From JBPOFM01 sp041391925 (lineage in GTDB: Bacteria > Bacteroidota > Bacteroidia > Flavobacteriales > Flavobacteriaceae), in assembly GCA_041391925.1 (NCBI GenBank), contig JAWKNA010000003.1:558001-622000 (forward strand): 64,000 nucleotides of DNA. The letters run 5' to 3'. Below are positions 45,341-53,583 of this stretch, piece after piece. Position numbers and translations under genes: made by a program. The notes beneath the pieces were generated by a model. That model searched no databases, was not told the DNA's origin, and worked only from the letters and a program-made list of their open reading frames with translations. How positions within the stretch are numbered: position 1 is the stretch's first letter; each line of letters begins with the position of its first letter.

Positions 45341-45474
45341 CAAACAAAACCCGTCACGGAAGTGCCGGGTTTTTTTGTGGAAAGGGTTTGGGTGAGAAGT
45401 TTATACTGAGCGGAGCCGAAGTGAGCCCAAGAAGAGGAGCAAACAAAACCCGTCACGGAAGTGCCGGTTTTTTT
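45324..45474 (+). repeat. Direct repeat of the tRNA-Asn 3' end plus terminator
   Basis: 45324-45376 (from GAGCCCAAGAAGAGGAG in the tRNA through the terminator T-run) is repeated at 45423-45474 with one base missing. The 46-bp spacer ends in ACTGAGCGGAGCCGAAG, a word typical of dispersed flavobacterial repeats. The second copy lacks the 5' part of the tRNA and cannot be functional. Confidence 0.85.
45346..45377 (+). terminator. Terminator of tRNA-Asn
   Basis: AAACCCG (45347-45353) pairs with CGGGTTT (45366-45372), followed by more T. The duplicated copy downstream (about 45445-45475) keeps a shortened version of the stem. Confidence 0.75.
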
Positions 45475-45486
45475 GCTTTTAATACA

Positions 45487-45861
45487 TTAAGAGGCCTCAA
45501 TCATCGAAAGAATATTCCCTGCAGGATCCTTAAACCAGGCAATCAACGGGCCTTCAGTATGTGAAATGCCTTTGGCATCGGTATTCAGGTCTTTGTACTG
45601 CTCAAATGTTACCCCCTTTTTCGTTAAGGCATCCACAGCGGCCTCTATATCCGTTACAGGAAAATTGAGCACCGTAAACGTCGCGGGTTCATGGTTGGGT
45701 TTGGGGTAAATGATGATAGGGTTGTTACCCTGGAGATGCAACTCCAGAATCCCCATGATACCCTCTTTAATCGAGAGGCCAAGGGTATCCTGATAAAATC
45801 TTTTGGCCTTGTGTAGGTCGTCAACGGAAAATCCGCTGAACGCTTTTGAATCTGCTAACAT
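45487..45861 (-). CDS. VOC-family (glyoxalase-like) protein
   Basis: A 124-residue two-module VOC protein. The N-terminal half carries GFSVDDLHKAKRFYQDTLGL and the C-terminal half TVLNFPVTDIEAAVDALTKKG and IAWFKDPAGNILSMIE, the typical strand-helix pattern. VOC proteins include glyoxalases, dioxygenases and antibiotic-binding proteins; the substrate cannot be told. It is followed upstream by a second, unrelated-looking VOC protein on the same strand. Confidence 0.8.
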   Translation of the reverse strand: MLADSKAFSGFSVDDLHKAKRFYQDTLGLSIKEGIMGILELHLQGNNPIIIYPKPNHEPATFTVLNFPVTDIEAAVDALTKKGVTFEQYKDLNTDAKGISHTEGPLIAWFKDPAGNILSMIEAS

Positions 45862-45928
45862 AAGTTCTTTTTTTTATAAAGTTGCTTTAGCTATAAAGCG
45901 TAAAACAGTATTGAAATGGTCTCACTAA

Positions 45929-46447
45929 TTAGGAGGCATTGGCATAGGCGGCGTCCAATGCGGCAATGTCCATTTTCTTCATCTGCATCATGGCAGTAAA
46001 AACAGCCTTTACCTTCTGAGGATTCTTATCGGTCATATAGTCCAGCATACAATTGGGAACAATCTGCCACGACACCCCAAACTGATCTTTTAACCAGCCG
46101 CACTGTTGGGCGTCCACAGGACCCCCTTCCTTAAGATGATTCCAATAGTAATCAATCTCGTCCTGGGTATCACAATGGACGACAAACGAGATGGCTTCAT
46201 TGAACTTAAAGGCATTCCCACCATTGAGGCCCATAAACTCCTGTCCTTCCAATTGAAATTCCACGGTGAGTACAGACCCAGCGGGCTTGCCATGGACATC
46301 CTGTCCGCTATCCGGATAATAGGTAGTTCGTGTGATTCCTGAGTTTTTAAACACGGAAACATAAAATTTGGCTGCGGCTTCCGCTTGCGAGTCAAACCAC
46401 AAGCAGGAGCCGATTTTCTGTAAATTTTGAGATTTTATTGTTGTCAT
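45929..46447 (-). CDS. PhnB-like VOC-family protein
   Basis: A 172-residue protein with the PhnB/3-demethylubiquinone-like VOC pattern: CLWFDSQAEAAAKFYVSVFK, GSVLTVEFQLEGQEFMGLNG, FVVHCDTQDEIDYYWNHL and GWLKDQFGVSWQIVPNCM. Function is unknown. It has its own -7 element (46485-46492), 67 bp before the next VOC gene downstream. Confidence 0.82.
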   Translation of the reverse strand: MTTIKSQNLQKIGSCLWFDSQAEAAAKFYVSVFKNSGITRTTYYPDSGQDVHGKPAGSVLTVEFQLEGQEFMGLNGGNAFKFNEAISFVVHCDTQDEIDYYWNHLKEGGPVDAQQCGWLKDQFGVSWQIVPNCMLDYMTDKNPQKVKAVFTAMMQMKKMDIAALDAAYANAS

Positions 46448-46484
46448 AAGATGTAAGTTTTAATAATGATATGAATGAATATTT

Positions 46485-46492
46485 CAAAGGTA
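46485..46492 (-). promoter_or_regulatory. Promoter -7 element of the PhnB-like gene
   Basis: The minus strand reads TACCTTTG, fitting TAnnTTTG, 37 bp upstream of the ATG at 46447. Confidence 0.4.
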
Positions 46493-46557
46493 GGAAAGCA
46501 TTATAACACCTAAAATGGGGAAATATGACAATGTATCGGGGCGATTATGCCATATAA

Positions 46558-46577
46558 TTCCCGCAAAAGCGGGAATC
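46558..46577. repeat. Short hairpin repeat ATTCCCGC-AAAA-GCGGGAAT
   Basis: A perfect 8-bp palindrome with an AAAA loop, in a 265-bp gap with no gene. The G+C-rich stem and compact loop look like the REP-type hairpins scattered through flavobacterial genomes. No T-run follows. Confidence 0.45.
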
Positions 46578-46653
46578 TCACACCTCCACACCTAGTCCCA
46601 CCTCCCTTCTTTTAAATTCTTAGAGTGTTTCCAACTACCCACGCTCATGACCA

Positions 46654-46683
46654 AAAAACCCCACAGTCTGGTGTGGGGTTTTT
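46654..46683. terminator. Bidirectional terminator
   Basis: AAAAACCCCACA (46654-46665) pairs perfectly with TGTGGGGTTTTT (46672-46683) around a 6-nt loop. It lies 29 bp beyond the stop of the minus-strand gene at 46713 and can work on both strands. Confidence 0.8.
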
Positions 46684-46712
46684 GGCTATCAATCGCTAAC
46701 TATTGGGATAAA

Positions 46713-47189
46713 TTATGAGGCAATATCCTCAAGGCGTTTCACTTTGTTGAGCGTGCCTTGTATATCTCCAACCTGCGATTGCAACTCTTGTGTAATCTCA
46801 GGGGAGAGATGGTGTTTCTTCAGCACATCTTGGTATTCATCAACGCTGGCTTTTTCGCCACGGATGACTTCTTCCAAGACGGCTTCATCATCATTACCGG
46901 CCAAGGAGCTCTTAATATCTATCCAAGCCCGATGCAATGTTCCGGTCACACTACCACTGTCTTTAGGGGTTTCACCCAACTGACGCAATTTTTGGTCAAT
47001 GGCAGTAGCAAAACGACTACGTCGTGCTGCCTGTTGTTGTAAAAAGCCTTTGAGGGCAGGGTTTTTGGCATCCTGCATGGCTTTGGTATAGCCTTTCTCA
47101 GCATCATAGTTCTTTTCGATGATATCTTGTAAGACATTGACGGTTTCTTTATGTGTTTGTTCTCTTGCTTCTTCTAATGAGGTTTTCAT
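46713..47189 (-). CDS. PA2169-family four-helix-bundle protein (DUF2383-type)
   Basis: A 158-residue all-helical, ferritin-like protein. The pattern VNVLQDIIEKNYDAEKGYTK, LKGFLQQQAARRSRFATAID and RGEKASVDEYQDVLKKH fits the DUF2383 domain. Members are often found with stress genes; the molecular function is unknown. It is cytoplasmic, single-gene, ending in a strong terminator at 46654-46683. Confidence 0.82.
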   Translation of the reverse strand: MKTSLEEAREQTHKETVNVLQDIIEKNYDAEKGYTKAMQDAKNPALKGFLQQQAARRSRFATAIDQKLRQLGETPKDSGSVTGTLHRAWIDIKSSLAGNDDEAVLEEVIRGEKASVDEYQDVLKKHHLSPEITQELQSQVGDIQGTLNKVKRLEDIAS

Positions 47190-47419
47190 AATATCTGTTT
47201 TTTAAATTTTTAAGTGATATCTAAAGTTACAACATCAATTGGGCAAATTATCTTAAAGCTTTCCCATTTGGGAGGCGTTTAACAGGAAGTGTTAAGGGGT
47301 GTTAAAGACTTTTTCATCATAATCCAAATCTTAAGATTGGATAAGCCGCAATCCACCCCTGATATTGACCTAAATACACCTTTTAAATAGCAAAAACCTC
47401 AGTATCTTTACAAAAACAG

Positions 47420-47454
47420 CCTAAAGCCTAAAGCCTAAAGCCTAAAGCCTAAAG
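47420..47454 (+). repeat. Tandem repeat, five units of 7 bp (CCTAAAG)
   Basis: Five consecutive copies of CCTAAAG lie 17 bp before the ATG of the DinB gene. TATCTTTA (47403-47410), close to the -7 consensus, lies just upstream, so the repeat would fall in the 5' leader. Copy number could change by slippage. Confidence 0.75.
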
Positions 47455-47470
47455 CATATAGCATCTTACC

Positions 47471-47974
47471 ATGAATACAGAAATTTTAAACCGATGGAAC
47501 GCCGCAACCGAAAGATTGATACAATTGCTCTCATCATTGAGCGAAGAGCAACTGAACAAAGTACCCTTTGAAGGCAGCTGGACCGCCGGACAAGTGGGAG
47601 ACCATCTGTACAAGTCCTATGATGTGATGGGCATCCTTAACGGCAACGTCGAAGATACCCACCGCGACCCAATGGAACGACTGTTGCCCATGGAAAAGAC
47701 CTTCAAGGATTTTAGCATCAAAATGAAATCACCAGAATCCATTGTGCCTACCAACCAACACATGGATAAGAAACAATTGCTCTCAGGACTAAAACACCGC
47801 ATCGAACGCCAACGCGACGCCATCAAGACCATGGACCTCACCAAAACCTGTTTAGACACAAAATTCCCAGGAGGCGACACCTTCACACGTCAGGAATGGT
47901 TAAGCTTCAACGCCATGCACACCGAGCGGCATAACCATCAGTTGGAAACTATTATTGAGAAAGTAAAACCTTAG
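47471..47974 (+). CDS. DinB-family protein
   Basis: A 167-residue four-helix-bundle protein of the DinB/YfiT group of putative metal-dependent transferases. EGSWTAGQVGDHLYKS supplies the first metal-site histidine and FNAMHTERHNHQLETI the last two. Members include thiol-dependent S-transferases and stress-induced proteins. The substrate is unknown. A tandem 7-bp repeat precedes the gene. Its stop overlaps the convergent HNH gene by 4 bp. Confidence 0.82.
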   Translation: MNTEILNRWNAATERLIQLLSSLSEEQLNKVPFEGSWTAGQVGDHLYKSYDVMGILNGNVEDTHRDPMERLLPMEKTFKDFSIKMKSPESIVPTNQHMDKKQLLSGLKHRIERQRDAIKTMDLTKTCLDTKFPGGDTFTRQEWLSFNAMHTERHNHQLETIIEKVKP

Positions 47975-48702
47975 AGTTGAGCTTCCACAATACGACGCAA
48001 TCCCTCTATAGATAAACTATCGATTCGCCGATGCAGCATACGATGGCAATTGGAACATACAAGGGCAAGGTCATCTAAGGTTGTGGTGGTTTCACCGCCT
48101 AGTTCTGATAATGGAGAGATGTGGTGGCATTCTATATACCCTTTCCCTAAATCACCATAGGCTTCATAAAAATCAAAAGTACAAGTCTCACAGTCCAACT
48201 TGCCATAAGTCTTTAGATACCTATCTTTTTTCTTTCTATTGATTTTAGTGTCGCGTTCATAATACTTATGAAGTTTATAAATAACTTTTCCTTCTTTGAC
48301 GCCATCAGTGGTATCATCGATATCATCTCCAATCTTATATAATTGATTGTTTAATTTCGTATTGGTAACGGTTGCTTTAATATGTGCAGCTAATTTTGAA
48401 AGGGTTTCTTTATCGTTTTTGAAATCATCAAAAACCTGCTTATCCAATCTACTATAAGATTGCATCCCTTTACCATGATAAGTGGCATCAAGTGCCAAAA
48501 AATTACTGAGTTTTAAACTCGCACCATTGGGATTGCGAAACTTAACACTATCAGGTCTAAATTCATGAATAGGTAATTTGTTTAGAGTTTCTGAAAGCTC
48601 TATTATTTCTGGATTTCTAGAATGGATTTGTCCTGGCTCCAATCTAAAGTATAAATCAAGAGCTAAAATAATTTCGTCTCGATGCCATTTAGGATTACGC
48701 AT
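47971..48702 (-). CDS. HNH endonuclease
   Basis: A 243-residue protein. An N-terminal domain (about 1-100, with ALDLYFRLEPGQIHSRNPEI and RNPNGASLKLSNFLALD) resembles the N-terminal part of McrA-like, modification-dependent HNH enzymes. The C-terminal HNH domain has zinc cysteines C171-x2-C174 and C216-x2-C219, catalytic H193-H194 in ECHHISPLSELGG, and N218/H220. It would cut DNA. Recognition of modified DNA is inference from the N-terminal pattern. No methyltransferase is nearby, consistent with a type IV-like or stand-alone nuclease. Confidence 0.83.
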   Translation of the reverse strand: MRNPKWHRDEIILALDLYFRLEPGQIHSRNPEIIELSETLNKLPIHEFRPDSVKFRNPNGASLKLSNFLALDATYHGKGMQSYSRLDKQVFDDFKNDKETLSKLAAHIKATVTNTKLNNQLYKIGDDIDDTTDGVKEGKVIYKLHKYYERDTKINRKKKDRYLKTYGKLDCETCTFDFYEAYGDLGKGYIECHHISPLSELGGETTTTLDDLALVCSNCHRMLHRRIDSLSIEGLRRIVEAQL

Positions 48703-48746
48703 ATAAAGGGTTGTTGGTGATTAAATTCAACTTTTTTTATTGTTTT

Positions 48747-48941
48747 TTATTGAATAGAGACATTCGTAACCGAATAATCAGTCAATAAATCCTGCAATAA
48801 GGTAGGGGTAATATCTGAACTTCCCACCAAGATGGTTTGAAAAATTTCTATTCGGTCATCTACAGTCAGGGTATTAAGTTGAGCATCATCACGGAAAAAG
48901 TCCATAAAATCGGCTCTCGTTATTGTTGAATTATGCTTCAT
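48747..48941 (-). CDS. Small protein of unknown function upstream of the HNH gene
   Basis: A 64-residue acidic protein I do not recognise, read from ATG 48941 (an in-frame ATG at 49004 would add 21 residues). It contains RADFMDFFRDDAQL and IEIFQTILVGSSDITPTLLQ and is probably helical, with no signal peptide. It ends 44 bp before the HNH endonuclease on the same strand, so co-expression is likely. It could be a genuine partner or a short orphan. Confidence 0.5.
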   Translation of the reverse strand: MKHNSTITRADFMDFFRDDAQLNTLTVDDRIEIFQTILVGSSDITPTLLQDLLTDYSVTNVSIQ

Positions 48942-49071
48942 GTCTAAGTTATTTTTATATAACAATTTACAAATGATTTCCGTTTTCCTCAATTCAAATT
49001 TCAAACCTTTGTTAGTAATTTTTCAACAATATTTTAAAATGATGGATTGTCTAACGCTGAGTATAGGAATC

Positions 49072-49863
49072 TCACCCCACCCCCATAACATCCAGCGCAC
49101 TACCCTTTTTATTCGGCAAAAATTTGTCCTTCACCATCCTGCCATACAAAATCCCGGCACACACCACCACCGCCATTGCATCGGGTGTTGGCAAATGGCG
49201 TCCTGGCACCACCTCTAGAGAGACAGCCTCATAAGTTGGCGCATCCAACGCATACAGGGCACTATAACAAATTCCGGCACTGTTTGCATCGACGGGGAGG
49301 GTTTGCACATAGGAGGTTCCTTCCGCATCGGGAGCAGCGGGGCTCACCTGCGTCGCCACCAGCACCAACTGAAAATGGGTCGCGCCATCGGGCACAGACT
49401 TCAAATCACTTCGTGTAAACTCTGGCACCATCCAACGCACATGCTCACGAATAGCATGGAGGTCCAAGGGTTCTAGCAACCGTGCCGACAGCACTTCCAG
49501 CACCGACAATTGCGAATGAAACGGAAATCCCGCCAAAGCCTCAGGGCACAGGAGCAAGTCAAATCCCTGCCGCCCCAAACGTTGCGAGCTGAGATCCATA
49601 GCAGTCCTAAAGCGGGCATTCAACCTTCCACAAGTATCTTGATGGGTAAATTGCGAAGCGACCCTCATAAAACTGCGCCTAAAATGCTTGCACAATGTCG
49701 AGGCGCCACCGCCAAAGAGTCGGGCATTGCGCCACGTGCCTTCGGCAGTCGGCTGGTAAGAGCGGTTTTTGGCCTTCACAATACCGTCCCCATGGGGCCC
49801 TTCGGCAAAGGTAAGCCCACCCATCGTGCCTTCAAACTTGATAAAACTATGATAACGTGCCAT
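49072..49863 (-). CDS. Conserved flavobacterial protein of unknown function, G+C-rich
   Basis: A 263-residue protein. Its start, MARYHSFIKFEGTMGGLTF, followed by an RTREN-like WRNARLFGGGAS segment and later MVPEFTRSDLKSVPDGATHFQ, is the pattern of a family of about 260 residues that I know from Flavobacteriia, often in several copies per genome. No function is known. The gene is clearly richer in G and C, and in Arg/Ala codons, than its neighbours, which suggests a different origin. No signal peptide or membrane segment is evident. Confidence 0.6.
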   Translation of the reverse strand: MARYHSFIKFEGTMGGLTFAEGPHGDGIVKAKNRSYQPTAEGTWRNARLFGGGASTLCKHFRRSFMRVASQFTHQDTCGRLNARFRTAMDLSSQRLGRQGFDLLLCPEALAGFPFHSQLSVLEVLSARLLEPLDLHAIREHVRWMVPEFTRSDLKSVPDGATHFQLVLVATQVSPAAPDAEGTSYVQTLPVDANSAGICYSALYALDAPTYEAVSLEVVPGRHLPTPDAMAVVVCAGILYGRMVKDKFLPNKKGSALDVMGVG

Positions 49864-50529
49864 AACAATTCACTTTAATCTCTCGGCCACAGGCACATCC
49901 GTACAAACAGCACATCAAGGATAACAACAGTATAAAAAACGATAAACAAGTACAACACCCACTATACACGGGCGCCATGAGCTAATGATACTAGGGAGAA
50001 CCACCGACAATCAATAAATCTACACACCTTAAAACCTGCCGATGACAAGTCAAACTACGTTATTTTTTCTGAATTAAACAACATTTTTTGGGGACTTTTC
50101 AACGGAGTGCCATCACGGCAAACCGATGAATGAGTAGCAATTAGGAATAGAAACCCTCGGAAATTCTCAGGGACATAACATTAGCCACAGCGGATAAAAG
50201 CCCTAGTTCACCCGTAGCGACACCCTATCAAACTGGTATAAAAACAAACTAAAGTGTAGCTGAAGTCCATGTCAAGTCCATGTCAACTACTGATTTTTCT
50301 TACAATAAATTAAAATGAAGGCAGCTTCATCAACGATGAAAATGGCAAAGTACCTAGTTGCAGACAGGCCATAAGCACTATGGCATTAAGAAGGAATCAT
50401 AAAGCATACCCAAACTAACGGATTTTTCCCAGATATGCAACAAGTGTCACATAAAAATAGAATAGTGAATCCCTTATGTGACAACACAATAGTTTCCCTT
50501 CTGGCTCAGCCTGATGAGCAGGCGAAACC
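49864..50529. other. Gene-poor interval of about 670 bp
   Basis: No convincing gene is seen on either strand. It holds one 11-bp tandem direct repeat (AAGTCCATGTC twice, 50263-50284) flanked by GTAG and CTAC. A possible minus-strand frame over 50415-50684 is an out-of-frame shadow of the next gene. It may contain a decayed gene. Confidence 0.5.
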
Positions 50530-50997
50530 CTACCGTATCCTCGGCAATCCATCAAAATACCCGTAGAAGGTCTTGGGTCGGGCAGTGTCGTAAAAGGCCT
50601 CCAGATTGAGGGTGTTCGTGAATTGGTCTTCGGTGCCTGGGAAATACAGCACCATCTTGCTGATAAATTCGGTCTTGGTATCACTCTGGTTGACCGCCTT
50701 TCTGACCACTCTCAAATAGTCATATTTGGAAATACGGATGCTGTTTTCGGGCGTGGCATATTCAAGAAAATCGGTCGTTTGCTTTACTTTTTTGAGCTCT
50801 GTTTTGAATCGGAACCCTTCCGTCGCCAGTAGATAGTTGTGATAATTGACAAAGGTGTTCCGTGCTTGTGTGGCTTGGTCTTCCGCGACTGGGATGACCC
50901 TAGTGTCTTTGGTCGGGGTCTCTTGGGCTTGCATGGCCACAGATAGGCTTAACCATGCAGATAGTGCTAAGAGAACGGTTTTGGTAGTAGTTGTCAT
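50530..50997 (-). CDS. Secreted protein of unknown function
   Basis: A 155-residue protein read from ATG 50997, which begins a signal peptide (TKTVLLALSAWLSLSVAMQA). The longer frame from 51036 adds 13 charged residues that would mask it. The mature part has NYHNYLLATEGFRFKTELKK and YLRVVRKAVNQSDTKTEF, a mixed alpha/beta look, and no known motif. It is probably periplasmic. No partner is indicated by context. Confidence 0.65.
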   Translation of the reverse strand: MTTTTKTVLLALSAWLSLSVAMQAQETPTKDTRVIPVAEDQATQARNTFVNYHNYLLATEGFRFKTELKKVKQTTDFLEYATPENSIRISKYDYLRVVRKAVNQSDTKTEFISKMVLYFPGTEDQFTNTLNLEAFYDTARPKTFYGYFDGLPRIR

Positions 50998-51212
50998 AAG
51001 GTTGGAGGTTTCGTTGCAATCAAACGTAATGGTCACGGTTGTTGTACTCTAAAGGTACGAATTGTTTTCATGTGAAAGGAAGGGGTGTTTATAATAATAT
51101 TGAATTCAGAGATCAATGCAATGAATGGGATTCCAAAAATTTACTATATTAGGGACTCATTTTGAAGGGATTGCCAGACATGTTGCTGGCACCTTCGTAA
51201 AACCAACCGCTT

Positions 51213-51767
51213 ATGATAACGTATATTGTTTTGGGTCTCCTAGTTCTTCTCGTGTTGATGATGGTGACCGTCTTCAACCGCTTTGCCAAAAACCGAAATG
51301 TGGTCAAGGATGCTTGGGGCAATATCGATGTGGCTCTCAAACGCCGCTATGATTTGATCCCCAACCTTGTGGAAACGGTGAAAGGCTATGCTTCTCACGA
51401 AAAAGACACCTTGGAACGGGTCATACAGGCGCGTAACGCCGCCATGCAAGTACCCGATGGTGACATCAATGGACAGATAAAAGCAGAGAACCAATTGCAG
51501 CAGACCTTGCGAAGTATCTTTGCATTGGGTGAGGCTTATCCCGACTTAAAGGCGAATGTCAACTTCTTGGACTTACAGGCCAAGCTGAACGAGATTGAAG
51601 AAAACCTGGAACGCAGCCGTCGCTATTATAACGGTACGGTCAGGGAAAACAATACCTATGGTGAAAGTCTTCCGGGGGCACTCTTTGCAGGGATGCTCAA
51701 GTATCAGCATTTCGACTTTTTTGAGGCCGATGCCGCCAGCCGTGAGAATGTGAAGGTAAGTTTTTGA
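51213..51767 (+). CDS. lemA: LemA family protein
   Basis: A 184-residue protein with one N-terminal transmembrane helix (MITYIVLGLLVLLVLMMVTV) and the LemA helical core: WGNIDVALKRRYDLIPNLVE, VKGYASHEKDTLERVIQARN and LEEN-like NEIEENLERSRRYYNGTVRE. The role is not established; LemA proteins commonly sit beside membrane proteins with glycine-rich tails, as here. The following DUF2207 gene begins 87 bp downstream and is likely co-transcribed. Confidence 0.92.
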   Translation: MITYIVLGLLVLLVLMMVTVFNRFAKNRNVVKDAWGNIDVALKRRYDLIPNLVETVKGYASHEKDTLERVIQARNAAMQVPDGDINGQIKAENQLQQTLRSIFALGEAYPDLKANVNFLDLQAKLNEIEENLERSRRYYNGTVRENNTYGESLPGALFAGMLKYQHFDFFEADAASRENVKVSF

Positions 51768-51854
51768 GACTCCCCATGCCGACTGAATCCCCACGGCACT
51801 TCTTTAGTTGAATGATTAAACCGCATCGTGGATGCGCCCTTTATACCTGTGCCA

Positions 51855-53543
51855 ATGAGATATGTAGTAGTACTGTTGAGTGCCCTTTTGAGCCATACCA
51901 TTGGCTTTTCCCAAGACTTTACGGTGGAGCATTATACCGTGGACATTACTATCCATGAGGAAGGCTATTTTGATGTCGTGGAAAACTACGACCTTACCTT
52001 TGCCATCCCAAAACATGGGATTTATAGGGATATACAGACCAAATATGATATCCTCACCGAAGAAGGCACCCATGAAACCCGAAAGATTAAGATTAGCAAT
52101 GTGGAAGTGCCGGGGCGAACTTTTGAAACGCCGTTTAGCTTTACACAGAAATTGAGCAGTACCTACCAAATAAAGATAGGGGATGCCGATAAGACCCTTA
52201 CGGGAGCACAGCATTACGAAATCAAATACCGAGTGACCAATGCTTTTTTATATGAAACGGATGGGGTCAAATTCTACTGGAATCTAAAACCCAGTGATTG
52301 GTGGACCACCTTTCAGGATATCGAATTCAACATCCATCTGCCATCCTCTGTGAGCATTGATTCCAGTGACGTGTTTGTGTATTCTGGGGTCACAGGTACT
52401 AACACCTTGAGTCAAGACATCCAAGTGAACGTTGCCAACGGTGTGGTAGCAGGCAATAGCCTCCCCAATTTTAGGTCGTTTTCGGGGCATAGTGTCACCA
52501 TTTTAATCCATCTGCCACCCAATGCCGTGGCTGAAATCAAACCGCTTTGGCCCTTTTGGACGGAGTATGGTTGGATACTGGTATTACTGCCCTTGCTCGT
52601 TTGGTTTTACAGAACTTGGTTGATTTACGGTAAGGATGATAAGGTGGTCAGCACCACGAGCTATTATCCACCAGCTCAAATGGATCCTGCCATGGCCGGG
52701 TTTTTAATCAATGATTCGGATGATGTGTCCGATCTGATTGCATTGATTCCTTATTGGGGTGCTAAAGGCTTACTGCGGATTGAGGAAATCCCCAAAAAGA
52801 ATTGGTTCACCAAGGCAGATACCAAATTGATTGCCTTGAAGCCATTGCCGGCAGATGCAGCCAGTTATGAGAAAACCATCTTCAACGGATTGTTTGGAAG
52901 CTACATCAGTCCTGGTGGTACGGAAGTGCTCATCAGTAGTTTGAAGGACTCCTTCTATACCAAGATGAGCAGTGCGCGTAGCACTTTAAAGAAGCAGGCC
53001 CAACCGTATTATGAGTCAGGTTCCAGACGCATTCGGAATATCACGTATGGTGTGATTGTCGTTTTAATGCTCCTGCTCGTCCCACTGATGCTTTTTGTAT
53101 GGGGATTTGTGGCCATGGGTGCCACCATTCTCTTGGGTATCTTCTTGCTTATCATGAACATTTTTATGATTAAAAAGAATGCGAAAGGAAATGCAGTATT
53201 TTCAGAATTGAAAGGATTCAAGCAGTTCATCAAAGTGGCAGAAACCAATAAATTGAAGATGCTCATTGCCGAAAGTCCATCCTATTTTGAGACCACCATG
53301 GGCTATGCCCTAGCCTTTGGGCTATTTAACCAATGGGCTAATAAATTTGACACCTTGAATGTACCACCACCCACCTGGTACAGCTCAACCCAAGGCAACT
53401 TGACCATGCAGCATTTCTCCAATTCTTTCGCTAGTACCATGTCGTCCGCCCAATCGACCATGGTGAGTTCGCCAAGTAGCAGTGGCTCTGGCGGTGGCTC
53501 CTCGGGAGGTGGCTTTGGCGGCGGTGGTGGCGGTAGCTGGTAA
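51855..53543 (+). CDS. DUF2207 membrane protein with glycine-rich C-terminus
   Basis: A 562-residue protein from ATG 51855 (a GTG nine codons earlier is less likely, since the ATG directly starts a signal peptide ending near IGFSQ). The extracytoplasmic beta-rich DUF2207 domain (about 20-225: VEHYTVDITIHEEGYFDVVE, NLKPSDWWTTFQDIEF) precedes one helix (about 233-255), a cytoplasmic part, and a helix pair (about 400-440). The C-terminus is very rich in Gly and Ser, ending GGGGGGSW. It pairs with LemA upstream, a conserved neighbourhood of unknown function. Confidence 0.88.
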   Translation: MRYVVVLLSALLSHTIGFSQDFTVEHYTVDITIHEEGYFDVVENYDLTFAIPKHGIYRDIQTKYDILTEEGTHETRKIKISNVEVPGRTFETPFSFTQKLSSTYQIKIGDADKTLTGAQHYEIKYRVTNAFLYETDGVKFYWNLKPSDWWTTFQDIEFNIHLPSSVSIDSSDVFVYSGVTGTNTLSQDIQVNVANGVVAGNSLPNFRSFSGHSVTILIHLPPNAVAEIKPLWPFWTEYGWILVLLPLLVWFYRTWLIYGKDDKVVSTTSYYPPAQMDPAMAGFLINDSDDVSDLIALIPYWGAKGLLRIEEIPKKNWFTKADTKLIALKPLPADAASYEKTIFNGLFGSYISPGGTEVLISSLKDSFYTKMSSARSTLKKQAQPYYESGSRRIRNITYGVIVVLMLLLVPLMLFVWGFVAMGATILLGIFLLIMNIFMIKKNAKGNAVFSELKGFKQFIKVAETNKLKMLIAESPSYFETTMGYALAFGLFNQWANKFDTLNVPPPTWYSSTQGNLTMQHFSNSFASTMSSAQSTMVSSPSSSGSGGGSSGGGFGGGGGGSW

Positions 53544-53583
53544 GCTAGCCTTTTGTACGATAGACATTTTAATAACCAACCAT

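Noticed and set aside
45423..45444. A second tRNA gene
   Set aside because: Only the 3' part of tRNA-Asn is present; there is no D arm or anticodon arm.
47420..47454. CRISPR array
   Set aside because: The units are 7 bp and contiguous with no spacers, so it is a simple tandem repeat.
49510..49878. A 122-codon plus-strand frame
   Set aside because: It is antisense to the flavobacterial orphan at 49072-49863 and results from its high G+C content.
45481..50529. Intact integrative element or prophage
   Set aside because: No integrase, transposase, relaxase or phage structural gene is present; only the tRNA duplication and accessory gene content suggest past mobility.
50415..50684. An 89-codon minus-strand frame
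   Set aside because: It overlaps the secreted gene at 50530-50997 in another frame, and the composition (Pro, Arg, Cys) is not protein-like.
53482..53583. Upstream extension of the amine oxidase
   Set aside because: These codons overlap the Gly-rich end of the DUF2207 gene and would hide the Tat signal that starts at 53584.
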